The notes below the pieces were generated by a model. It saw nothing but the letters and a program-made list of their open reading frames with translations. It was not told the DNA's origin and did not search any database. Shown piece after piece: positions 16,162 through 23,734 of a stretch of DNA of 54,725 nt; position 1 is the stretch's first letter; every line of letters starts with the position of its first letter. The stretch is from Candidatus Colimorpha pelethequi (lineage in GTDB: Bacteria > Bacteroidota > Bacteroidia > Bacteroidales > P3): contig JAGHVO010000051.1 of NCBI GenBank assembly GCA_018064245.1, forward strand, positions 1 to 54,725. The letters run 5' to 3'. The position numbers were made by a program, and so were the translations under genes.

Positions 16162-16998
16162 TCAATATTTGTAGAAACCTTCGCCGGTTTTACGGCCAAG
16201 GAGACCTGCGCGGACCATTTTGCGCAACAAGGGGTGAGGACGATATTTGGGATCGCCAAATTCCTTGTAGAGCACTTCCATGATGGCGAGGTTGACGTCG
16301 TTGCCGATGAGGTCAGCCAATGCCAAGGGTCCCATGGGATGATTTGCACCCAACATCATGCACTTGTCGATATCCTCGGCGCTGGCGATACCGTCGGCGA
16401 GAATGCCTACTGCTTCGTTGATCATGGGGATAAGGATGCGGTTGACGACGAATCCGGGAGCTTCGTTCACCTCAACAGGAGTCTTGCCGATTTCGGTGGA
16501 AAGGTCAACGATGGTCTTGCAAACCTCAGCGGAGGTAAGCTGGCCCTTGATAACCTCTACCAAAGCCATACGGTCGGCGGGGTTGAAGAAGTGCATGCCG
16601 ATGAACTGTGCGGGACGGCTCGTGCTGGCTGCGATTTCGGTGATGGAGAGGGATGAAGAATTGGTTGCGAAGATGGTCTCGGGTTTGCAAATCTTGTCGA
16701 GTTCAGCGAAGATGGCTTTCTTGAGTTCCATGTCTTCAACAGCTGCCTCGATGACGAGGTCGGCATCTGCAAAGAGTTCATAGTTGGTGGTGGTGGAGAT
16801 GTTTGCCATGATGGCATCAGCTGCCTCACGGGTCATCTTGCCTTTTTCTACCAGCTTGTCGTATCCTTTGGTAAAGGACATCATAGCTTTTTCAATGCTG
16901 ACTTGTGATCTGCTGCGCATTACTACGGGCATTTTGGCAGCAAATGCTTTTACGATACCTTTTGCCATGGTACCTGTTCCGATAACACAAATTTTCAT
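16162..16998 (-). CDS. hbd: 3-hydroxybutyryl-CoA dehydrogenase
   Basis: A 278-residue enzyme that reduces acetoacetyl-CoA to 3-hydroxybutyryl-CoA with NAD(P)H, in the butyrate route (or the reverse). The Rossmann motif is [15 protein letters not shown] near the N-terminus, a GxGxxA variant. Catalytic-domain features are [31 protein letters not shown] (catalytic His region) and the C-terminal [14 protein letters not shown] and [11 protein letters not shown]. The length is typical of clostridial Hbd. It follows the crotonase gene by 120 nt, the next enzyme of the pathway, and ends at a terminator. Thiolase and Bcd-Etf genes are not in the window. Confidence 0.95.
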   Translation of the reverse strand: MKICVIGTGTMAKGIVKAFAAKMPVVMRSRSQVSIEKAMMSFTKGYDKLVEKGKMTREAADAIMANISTTTNYELFADADLVIEAAVEDMELKKAIFAELDKICKPETIFATNSSSLSITEIAASTSRPAQFIGMHFFNPADRMALVEVIKGQLTSAEVCKTIVDLSTEIGKTPVEVNEAPGFVVNRILIPMINEAVGILADGIASAEDIDKCMMLGANHPMGPLALADLIGNDVNLAIMEVLYKEFGDPKYRPHPLLRKMVRAGLLGRKTGEGFYKY

Positions 16999-17118
16999 GA
17001 GATTGATAATTTTATTGTTATTGATATTGTTATTGTCGATTTGTTGGGTTTCAAGAAAGTTGGTTTCTGAGCGGATACTTGCTTAAAACTTAAAACTCAA
17101 TACTTAAAACTCACTAAA

Positions 17119-17895
17119 CTATTTCCCTTGAAACTGGGCTTTGCCCTTCTCCAAGAAGGCTTTCATACCTGCTTTCTGGTCTTCGGTAGAGAAACAGTTG
17201 GAAAAGAGTTCGTTCTCGTAACGAATGGCCTCGTCGGCGGGCATGTCGTATTCTTCGTTGATGCATTCCTTTGCAAATGAGACGGCAAGCGGTGCGTTTG
17301 CGCAGATGCTCTCTGCCATCTGCATGGCGGCGGGAAGCAATTCTGCAGGTTCATATACGGCATTGACCAATCCGATGCGCAACGCCTCGTCGGCGCGGAT
17401 GGCCTTGCCAGTGTAGATGAGCTGTTTTGCCATACCCATTCCTACGATGCGCGCCAAGCGAACGGTGCCGCTAAAGCCGGGAATGATTCCCAAGCCTACT
17501 TCAGGTTGTCCGAACTTGGCATTGTTGGAGCAGATGCGTATATCGCAGGCCATGGCGAGCTCACAACCTCCACCCAATGCAAATCCGTTTACGGCGGCAA
17601 TGACGGGGATGGGCAATGTCTCGATTTTGCGGAACACGTCGGCGCCACGTTTGCCAAAGGCGAAACCTTCCTCTTCGTTGAGATGTGCCATCTCGCTGAT
17701 GTCGGCACCTGCCACAAACGATTTCTCGCCGTCACCGGTGATAATCAATACGCGTACAGAAGGGTCGATGTTGGAAACGAAATCGTCCAATTCGCCAAGA
17801 ATCGTAGAATTAAGTGCGTTCAAGGTCTTTGGGGCCGAAATGGTAAGGGTGCAGATGGCACCTGCATTGGCTATCTTTAAGAAATTGTATTCCAT
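17119..17895 (-). CDS. crt: Crotonase / enoyl-CoA hydratase
   Basis: A 258-residue cytosolic hydratase from the ATG at 17895 (MEYNFLKIANAGA), preferred over the upstream in-frame start because family members begin here. Oxyanion-hole segments are KSFVAGADISEMAHL and NGFALGGGCELAMACDI. The two catalytic Glu are in GGGCELA and in FGQPEVGLGIIPGFSGT, so the enzyme should be active. It converts 3-hydroxybutyryl-CoA to crotonyl-CoA. With hbd 120 nt downstream it makes the central two steps of butyrate formation. Confidence 0.94.
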   Translation of the reverse strand: MEYNFLKIANAGAICTLTISAPKTLNALNSTILGELDDFVSNIDPSVRVLIITGDGEKSFVAGADISEMAHLNEEEGFAFGKRGADVFRKIETLPIPVIAAVNGFALGGGCELAMACDIRICSNNAKFGQPEVGLGIIPGFSGTVRLARIVGMGMAKQLIYTGKAIRADEALRIGLVNAVYEPAELLPAAMQMAESICANAPLAVSFAKECINEEYDMPADEAIRYENELFSNCFSTEDQKAGMKAFLEKGKAQFQGK

Positions 17896-17934
17896 TGTTG
17901 TTGATTTTGTAATGATTGTTTTTGTTTTGAAATG

Positions 17935-17942
17935 CAAATATA
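17935..17942 (-). promoter_or_regulatory. -7 promoter box of crt
   Basis: The minus strand reads TATATTTG (TAnnTTTG), 40 nt before the crt ATG. Confidence 0.55.
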
Positions 17943-18011
17943 CGAAAAATATGTGAATGTTGAACAGCGAACATTAAGTAAAGCTAATAAAAGCGACTTT
18001 TACCTAAAGAA

Positions 18012-18034
18012 AAGGGGCGCCGATGGCGCCCCTT
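18012..18034 (-). terminator. Intrinsic terminator of the lipoprotein operon
   Basis: AAGGGGCGCC / GGCGCCCCTT with a 3-nt loop; the minus strand then runs TTTTCTTT. It lies 20 nt past the stop of the 651-aa lipoprotein gene. Confidence 0.88.
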
Positions 18035-18054
18035 GCTAATAGTATATTCCATGA

Positions 18055-20010
18055 TTAGTGTTTGCGGCGTTTGATGTGTTTGCTCGTAGGCATTTTTACA
18101 TTGCGTTTGCTCGTAGGCGTTTTTACATTGTGTTTGCTCGTAGTCGATTCTACATCTTGCACCAAACGGACAGCACCACCCAAACATCGCGGATTTTCTG
18201 AGCCCACCACACCACCATAATCCACATCATACGACTGTAGACCAGAATATGCATTGAAAACATTGTGAGATCCATCAATTACTGAGGACCAATAGTAAAA
18301 CGCCTCATTCACCGATGCGACACTGTCTGCTCTATCCGGCTGATCCTCCCAAAATGAATCACCGTGATAATTAGCGTTCAAATAGTAGTGTCTTAACCGA
18401 ACTCCTGCTGCCGGCAAAAATGCACACCCTTCATCCATCAAGATGTCGTATTCATGCTCTGTCAGTGTAACTATATCATCTTCAAAAATATCAAAATCTG
18501 TCCAATACCAGTCATAATAGTCTTCTATATCTCCATCATGCTCCAGCTCCAGATCATCAGTTCTTATAGAGCCGTCAAGAGCTGCCGAAATGCCAGCGGG
18601 TTTGCTCATGATACCATTGGGGTAAATAACGATGCCTTTAACCTCACCAACTCCTGAAATATTCACAGATACCAAATCTGCACACCATTGTTTATAATGA
18701 AAAAGCCTGCCTCGATATATTAAAAGATAATCCCACTCATCCGGAGTCAATGTACGCCAAGTTCCCGCAGGATCGGTATTTCCCGTAGCAGGGTTATAGA
18801 TATTGTTATACATTCCCCAATCCGCATTGGCACAACTATTTATCATCGTGTTATATGGCGAGCCACACAAAAAATAAGGCTCATTTCCATTATTGTAGCC
18901 TTTTGTAATAGTTGCGTTGGGCAAATATGCTTCTCGGCAAGGAGTATCCTGCCAGCCGCTCGTACCCCAACCGAAAAGGCCCATCCAGCCGTCATTAGTG
19001 TTGTTTTGCTTGTAGGTGGCATAATCATCGCCAATGGCATCGCCCGTCTGTTCCAGAACATCGTACGGGTGCTCGGCGAAACGCCAAGCATGAGTAAAGA
19101 GGTTGTACTGCAAATTGCTAGAGGCAATGCGAATTTTGCGCGTAGGAGTTATGCTGAAATCGCCATACAATTCCTTCCAAGGATCAATGTCGACCATCTG
19201 AAGGTTGACAGGAAGTTTACCCACGCAGGAACGGTTCAAGGTCTTAGTTGTGGTGGGCTTGTAGGTATATTTCACCGCCTCGCCATTCTTGGTGGCAAAC
19301 ACCTCAACCATCAAATCCAAGTCCTCAAAGGGAACGACTAACAGATGAAAATCCTTGTCGCTGTAGGCGGGAATGGTGACCGGCGATGCAAAATCCAGCT
19401 GCACCGAAGGCTGGAGATCTGTAAATTCTGTAATCGACACACTATTAGGATTAGATGTGGTAGGTTGTGTCAAATCAAATTTCACAGTGCCTGCCAATCC
19501 TTCTCCTTCGTTCAGGGCAGTAACCTTGATTTTGTAAATATCCACGGCGTAGGCATCGGTGGAGATGACCGCTTTGAACACGGAATACAGGTTCTTAAAA
19601 TACAATGTACCCTTATAATTAGCGAGGTGTGCAGCCATAGGGCCGTTGAGACGCTGAGTGCCGTCAACAAGTTCATAGTTCTGCATTACGGGAATCTGCA
19701 CTGCACCCTTCATTGTGGCCCCGTTCATTATTGCCGTATCAGGAAAAACCGCCCAATAACCATTGTCGTTTTCCTCCACTTCAAGTCTGCCGCTTGAGAG
19801 TGCAACCCGCTCATTGTTGATTTTAATGGTATCATCCGAATCAAATACTATGGTGTAGCCGTCGATATGCGACTTCATTCCTTGAGGAACTTCCAGATCA
19901 TAGTTCAACGTTACGCGATTGAAATCCTCGTCCTTGTTGCAGCCAGCCAAACAAAGCATACAAGCAGCCACAAGCAAAAAATCTTTATATTTGCGTGTTT
20001 TCATCATCAT
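18055..20010 (-). CDS. Large surface lipoprotein, fimbrillin-like plus Fib_succ-like domain, with basic repeat tail
   Basis: A 651-residue lipoprotein; the lipobox LAGC puts the lipidated Cys near residue 24. Residues about 30-290 resemble a fimbrillin-like beta domain (GPMAAHLANYKGTLYFKNLY). Residues about 290-620 follow a pattern common in Bacteroidales: IRIASSNLQYN, WRFAEHPYDV, GWMGLFGWGTSGW, TWRTLTPDEWDYLL, AFLPAAGVRLR, YYWSSVIDG and GGAVRLVQDV. This suggests a Fib_succ_major or C-type-lectin-like fold. After that domain's usual end is an extra tail of about 30 residues built from 9-residue repeats (TSKHNVKTP, TSKRNVKMP, TSKHIKRRK). It is the last gene of a three-gene operon. The ligand is unknown. 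Confidence 0.85.
   Translation of the reverse strand: MMMKTRKYKDFLLVAACMLCLAGCNKDEDFNRVTLNYDLEVPQGMKSHIDGYTIVFDSDDTIKINNERVALSSGRLEVEENDNGYWAVFPDTAIMNGATMKGAVQIPVMQNYELVDGTQRLNGPMAAHLANYKGTLYFKNLYSVFKAVISTDAYAVDIYKIKVTALNEGEGLAGTVKFDLTQPTTSNPNSVSITEFTDLQPSVQLDFASPVTIPAYSDKDFHLLVVPFEDLDLMVEVFATKNGEAVKYTYKPTTTKTLNRSCVGKLPVNLQMVDIDPWKELYGDFSITPTRKIRIASSNLQYNLFTHAWRFAEHPYDVLEQTGDAIGDDYATYKQNNTNDGWMGLFGWGTSGWQDTPCREAYLPNATITKGYNNGNEPYFLCGSPYNTMINSCANADWGMYNNIYNPATGNTDPAGTWRTLTPDEWDYLLIYRGRLFHYKQWCADLVSVNISGVGEVKGIVIYPNGIMSKPAGISAALDGSIRTDDLELEHDGDIEDYYDWYWTDFDIFEDDIVTLTEHEYDILMDEGCAFLPAAGVRLRHYYLNANYHGDSFWEDQPDRADSVASVNEAFYYWSSVIDGSHNVFNAYSGLQSYDVDYGGVVGSENPRCLGGAVRLVQDVESTTSKHNVKTPTSKRNVKMPTSKHIKRRKH
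18079..18159. repeat. Three tandem 27-bp repeats inside the lipoprotein gene
   Basis: Copies start with TTTGCTCGTAG at 18079, 18106 and 18133 (period 27). The first two differ by very few bases and the third is more diverged. They encode three 9-residue basic repeats and keep the frame. Confidence 0.85.
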
Positions 20011-20022
20011 TCAGTTTTATTG

Positions 20023-21837
20023 TTATTGAACATCTTTTACCAATCGAACAGGAAGTCCCGTACTTTTAGGAAGCAAAAGATCATCATCATACCAAGTTGG
20101 ACCAAAAGGATTATCATTATCATGGGTTCTTCCCGCGCTCGGCGGACCGTATTCTTTTAAGTAGAGAGCCAATGCATGCGTTGAAGTGGAATCAGATGAA
20201 GACCAATAGTGACACATTCGAAGTGTACCACCAGGTATTGATACAGATGCGCCATTTCTTTCCGTGTACATCGGCAAAAACGCACATCCCACAAAGTATA
20301 TCAAATCCTCAAATTCTTTACTTGTGATTTCCACCATATTTTCACCGAAAAAGGTTAGATCAGCAGTTACGCATTCTGGTTTTACGGAAACACCATCTGG
20401 ATAGAGAACCAAACCCGGCATAGTAATGCCGTTTCCAAAGTTAACAATAACATAGTTAAAAGGCCAACTTCTTTGCCAGAACAAAAACTGCCACTCATCT
20501 TCAGTCAGCATACGCCAGGTACCGGCAGGATCTGGAATTGAGGGATCTTCTGCCAACGGATTGAAGATGGCGTTTTTCACGCCCCAGTCGTAGTTGGTGC
20601 CAGCCATACGCGGAGCGACAGGGTCCGAATAAGAATAAGAATCGACATGGTAGTAATCGGCATCGCTCGTGCTGGTTAGGTTTGGCAAGATGCCGCCTTC
20701 GCCCGTGGCGCCCCAGCCGAAAAGACTTATCCAGCCATCGTTGGCGGTGTAGCTACCATAATTGGTTCCCACATTGCCCACAGGTTCCATCATATAGGCA
20801 TTGGCATAAGACGAGTAGAAATGGAAATCAGCAGGCAACATAGTGTAGGCCATCGTGCCCAGCGTGGCAAAACGCCAATCCTGGCTGGTGAGATTGTATT
20901 GCAGATTGCCGCAAGAGAAATAGACCTTTTTCGTATACGAAACGGAGAACTCGCCCTCCATTCTCGGCCATACATCAGCCATGTCCACCGTGGTGCGGGC
21001 AAGGTCGTTGCGGGCAATGGTCACACCCGAAGTAGAGGATCCTGCCTTTTGGAACGCCAAATCGTAGGTTTTACGATATCCTGCAGGAGCACCCGTAACA
21101 ACAACCGTCAACGTGTCGTTCTCTACAGGAGCGCAATAAATGAAAAACTCCGCATTTTCCCCACTGGGGATAGACTGATTGATGTTGTTAAGGCGGACAG
21201 ACTTGCTGCCATTCGTTGTAATGGGGCTGAGTGTGATGCTGCCAGAATCCTTGGGCGAAGTGCCGCCAGAGAGCGAGAAATTCATCGTGCCCGCCAAATT
21301 GGTATGCGAAGCCGTTACATCAATAGAATTAACCATGAAATTTTTTCCAATATGGGGATTCTTAACCGTGATTTTGACAACGGAATAGAGGTTGCGGAAC
21401 TGCAAACGGCCCTCGCCATCGTCAAGTCGCGCCACCATAGGACCTTGCAATTGCTGAATCTCATAATTTTCATCCTTCGAATAACTTTGGTAGTTGGGAA
21501 TTACGACACTTCCACCCGTACAGTTTCCACCCACGCCATTTAGCGATGCAGAGGTGGCAGAACCTTTGTAAAGAGCGGCATAGCCCTTGTCCGACACAGG
21601 AACCTCAACCGTACCCGATGTGGCATCTACTTTAAACTTAGCATTATTTACGATAATCGAATCGCCGTCCACCCATACCACATGGTTTTGGTAAAGGAGC
21701 GTCTTGGACTCCTGCGACTGGTTCGAATTCTCAAAATCCGCCGAAAGACGAATGGTGTCCTCTTCCTTTTGGCAGGCCGTCATGCAGCAAGATGCAGCAA
21801 GCAACGCTACAAGACCTTTATATATAACTTTTTTCAT
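20023..21837 (-). CDS. Large surface lipoprotein, paralogue of the 651-aa neighbour
   Basis: A 604-residue lipoprotein from the ATG at 21837, preferred because AGGAA lies just upstream; another ATG at 21855 overlaps the stop of the preceding gene (TAATG). The signal peptide ends at CCMTAC (lipobox). The layout repeats that of the neighbour: a fimbrillin-like N-terminal half (GPMVARLDDGEGRLQFRNLY), then KVYFSCGNLQYN, WRFATLGTMAY, GWISLFGWGATGE, TWRMLTEDEWQFLFW, AFLPMYTERNG, HYWSSSDSTS and GLPVRLVKDVQ at the very end. Probably surface exposed, with a role in adhesion or ligand binding inferred only from fold. The downstream paralogue starts 12 nt after its stop. Confidence 0.86.
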   Translation of the reverse strand: MKKVIYKGLVALLAASCCMTACQKEEDTIRLSADFENSNQSQESKTLLYQNHVVWVDGDSIIVNNAKFKVDATSGTVEVPVSDKGYAALYKGSATSASLNGVGGNCTGGSVVIPNYQSYSKDENYEIQQLQGPMVARLDDGEGRLQFRNLYSVVKITVKNPHIGKNFMVNSIDVTASHTNLAGTMNFSLSGGTSPKDSGSITLSPITTNGSKSVRLNNINQSIPSGENAEFFIYCAPVENDTLTVVVTGAPAGYRKTYDLAFQKAGSSTSGVTIARNDLARTTVDMADVWPRMEGEFSVSYTKKVYFSCGNLQYNLTSQDWRFATLGTMAYTMLPADFHFYSSYANAYMMEPVGNVGTNYGSYTANDGWISLFGWGATGEGGILPNLTSTSDADYYHVDSYSYSDPVAPRMAGTNYDWGVKNAIFNPLAEDPSIPDPAGTWRMLTEDEWQFLFWQRSWPFNYVIVNFGNGITMPGLVLYPDGVSVKPECVTADLTFFGENMVEITSKEFEDLIYFVGCAFLPMYTERNGASVSIPGGTLRMCHYWSSSDSTSTHALALYLKEYGPPSAGRTHDNDNPFGPTWYDDDLLLPKSTGLPVRLVKDVQ

Positions 21838-21854
21838 ATTGTTCCTATTTTGCA

Positions 21855-22142
21855 TTAAAAATCAATATAATTAAGGTCTTCCGTCGGGTCGGAATAAGGT
21901 TGGTAGGCGCCTTCAATTAACGGCGCATCGCTTTTGCTACCACTGCCACCGCCATAATAGCCATTGCCCAAACCCTCAGGATCGGGCATTACAGAAGAGG
22001 CATAACCCGATTCGGCAAGATAGGAATAAATTTCCACCGATGGCGCAAGATAATTTTGTTTTGAGGGCAGATGAAGTTGTTCAGCCCCCATCAACGATGT
22101 CTTGAGGTCCTCCTCATTCATCAAAAATTTATTTCTTTTCAT
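21855..22142 (-). CDS. Small protein, first gene of the lipoprotein operon
   Basis: A 95-residue protein without a signal peptide: a charged leader-like start (MKRNKFLMNEEDLKTSLMGA), then YLAPSVEIYSYLAESGYASS, a Gly-rich stretch (GLGNGYYGGGSGSKSD) and an acidic end. Many Bacteroidales genomes have short proteins with a YxxPxxExxxxxxExGxAxS core next to lipoprotein or fimbrillin genes; their function is unknown to me. Its stop overlaps an ATG of the next gene, indicating coupled translation. The leader/core look could also fit a ribosomally made, modified peptide, but no modification enzyme is nearby. Confidence 0.75.
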   Translation of the reverse strand: MKRNKFLMNEEDLKTSLMGAEQLHLPSKQNYLAPSVEIYSYLAESGYASSVMPDPEGLGNGYYGGGSGSKSDAPLIEGAYQPYSDPTEDLNYIDF

Positions 22143-22395
22143 TTTTTGTTAGTATAATCAGCGAACATTAATCGTCTGTTCGACTTGTTTGAACTTATTT
22201 TAAGATGTTTTTTTTCACTACTGTCCCGCTAAAGTGCGTTAATCGTTCGAACGCCAGCAAATAGAGCAAGCAGAGGACACAGCGTAATGCACCTCTGCTA
22301 CGGGAAGAAATATAGTTATATGTGAGAAATCGAACATAAAAAAAACGAGCTTTTATTGGCTGTCCGAAGATCAAGAAAACGATCCTACCATACAT

Positions 22396-22420
22396 AAAAA
22401 GCCCGCGGTAAACCACGAGC
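22396..22420 (-). terminator. Orphan intrinsic terminator or attenuator
   Basis: On the minus strand GCTCGTGG-TTTA-CCGCGGGC pairs completely when two G-U pairs are allowed and is followed by TTTTT. No minus-strand gene precedes it, and the lipoprotein operon starts about 250 nt further on, so it is either an attenuator in that leader or the end of a small RNA. Confidence 0.65.
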
Positions 22421-22479
22421 ATTTTTGCATTGTTGCGCTGTACAGTGTAAGAAATTTTCCGGATTTCGAACTAAGGCAA

Positions 22480-22510
22480 TTTGCAAAAATGCGTTATTTA
22501 TCTAAATTTG
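22480..22510 (+). promoter_or_regulatory. Consensus Bacteroidetes promoter without an adjacent gene
   Basis: TTTG (22480-22483), 19 nt, TAAATTTG (22503-22510): an exact match to the consensus. The next plus-strand gene begins 435 nt later and has its own promoter. Confidence 0.6.
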
Positions 22511-22698
22511 TACTTTTTTAATCTTTTATTATGCTATAAACAGTTTTGGTCTATTATTTTTACGGAAAAAAACATCAATTTTGGATTCAAATAGTCGCAT
22601 AACCCATATTCCCAACACAACACACCTACGTTATGTTTATCAATACATCAAAAACATACACGCAATTTTCAAAATTCAAATATTTCAAATCCGAATTG

Positions 22699-22706
22699 CA
22701 AATATA
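22699..22706 (-). promoter_or_regulatory. Possible -7 box, minus strand
   Basis: The minus strand reads TATATTTG. No -33 box is seen. A transcript from here would end at the 22396-22420 terminator, about 290 nt long. Confidence 0.35.
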
Positions 22707-22878
22707 CGGAAAATTATTGACTTACTAAAATTCCCCAGAGTCATTGTCAACATTCCAAAGTTAAAAAAACGCAACAATGTGGAGTGTGCACTGATTTACA
22801 ATTTGCCACAAAATAGAAAACATCAGCTAAACATTGATTCAAAAATGAAGGTCAAACACAAGCGTGCAATGGTTACTA

Positions 22879-22909
22879 TTGCAAAACTTGTTTTTTTTTA
22901 CTAATTTTG
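22879..22909 (+). promoter_or_regulatory. Promoter of the MORN lipoprotein gene
   Basis: TTG (22879-22881), 20 nt, TAATTTTG (22902-22909), 36 nt before the ATG. Confidence 0.6.
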
Positions 22910-22945
22910 CAGATTGTATCTTTCAATCCGAAATTTCCGAAACAC

Positions 22946-23647
22946 ATGAAAAACATACTGTTTACAATCTTTGCCGCCACATTGTTTGTGATGGGATCAT
23001 GCAATCGCATTCACGAAGAGGTTGTCGAGACCTGGCCCGACGGCAGCAAGATGCTGGTTTACGAAGTGCAAGGTCGTGGCGACAACAAGGTGAAAGTGGG
23101 CGAAAAACGTTTCTACGAAAACGGCCAGATGCAATACGAAAAACATTTCGAAGGCAAAGACGAAACCCCCACTGGAACCTGGAACTATTACTATATGGAA
23201 GGGCAGCATTTCGCCGAAGGAAACTTCAACACCAACCACAAATTCGGCTCCGACTGGAAATTGTGGGATGTTTCGGGCTCCGAATTTTTCAAAGAGCAAT
23301 ACGACTCCCTTTGCGTGATAGAATTCAACGAATTGCAGACACCCGCCACGGTAATTTACTATCAGGGAGGCAACGAAACCATCTATCAGTTCTACAGCAA
23401 TTGCGCGGTACGCTCGCAAGGCAAGACCGCAAATGGCGTAAGACAGGGCAAATGGATTTTCTACCATTCCAACGGACAGCCGCAAACCGAGGCAACTTTC
23501 GTGAACGGCAAAGAAAACGGCACCTACAGCGTATTCCGCGAAACAGGCGTTCCCTACTACAGAGGAGAGTATGTTGATGGACAGCGAGTTGGAACTTGGG
23601 AATTCTACGACGACCAAGCCAACCTTATCGCAAAGAAAGAATTTTAA
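22946..23647 (+). CDS. Lipoprotein with MORN/YwqK-type repeats
   Basis: A 233-residue lipoprotein from the ATG at 22946; the lipobox VMGSC gives lipidated Cys near residue 19. The mature part consists of repeats of the type FYENGQMQYEKHFEGK, GTWNYYYMEGQHFAEGNF, GKWIFYHSNGQPQTEATF, GTYSVFRETGVPYYRGEY and GTWEFYDDQANL, that is MORN_2 or YwqK-like repeats forming an elongated beta structure. These occur in many Bacteroidetes surface or periplasmic lipoproteins; some are annotated as antitoxin-like, but I see no toxin partner. Function open. The CCA-type gene follows after 87 nt. Confidence 0.87.
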   Translation: MKNILFTIFAATLFVMGSCNRIHEEVVETWPDGSKMLVYEVQGRGDNKVKVGEKRFYENGQMQYEKHFEGKDETPTGTWNYYYMEGQHFAEGNFNTNHKFGSDWKLWDVSGSEFFKEQYDSLCVIEFNELQTPATVIYYQGGNETIYQFYSNCAVRSQGKTANGVRQGKWIFYHSNGQPQTEATFVNGKENGTYSVFRETGVPYYRGEYVDGQRVGTWEFYDDQANLIAKKEF

Positions 23648-23734
23648 TCTATTCAGAGTGACGAATTTAGATTTCGTGCAACTCGAAGCGGCGGCAAGCC
23701 TTACCCTCAATTCTACAATCTGAAATTCAACGAC

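Larger units (their letters stand above)
22143..22945. other. 803-nt gene-free region with signals on both strands
   Basis: No credible ORF. It holds a minus-strand intrinsic terminator (22396-22420), a plus-strand promoter (22480-22510), a possible minus-strand -7 box (22699-22706) and the promoter of the MORN lipoprotein (22879-22909). The sequence is markedly AT-rich from 22490 on. It could contain one or two small RNAs or a long leader of the lipoprotein operon. Confidence 0.6.

Noticed and set aside
22195-22422. 75-codon minus-strand frame before the lipoprotein operon
   Set aside because: Its start codon lies within the terminator hairpin and the product has no sensible protein features; at most a leader peptide.
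22581-22904. 107-codon frame in the gene-free region
   Set aside because: It starts with TTG, has biased Ile/Asn/Lys composition from AT-rich DNA and no domain or signal peptide.
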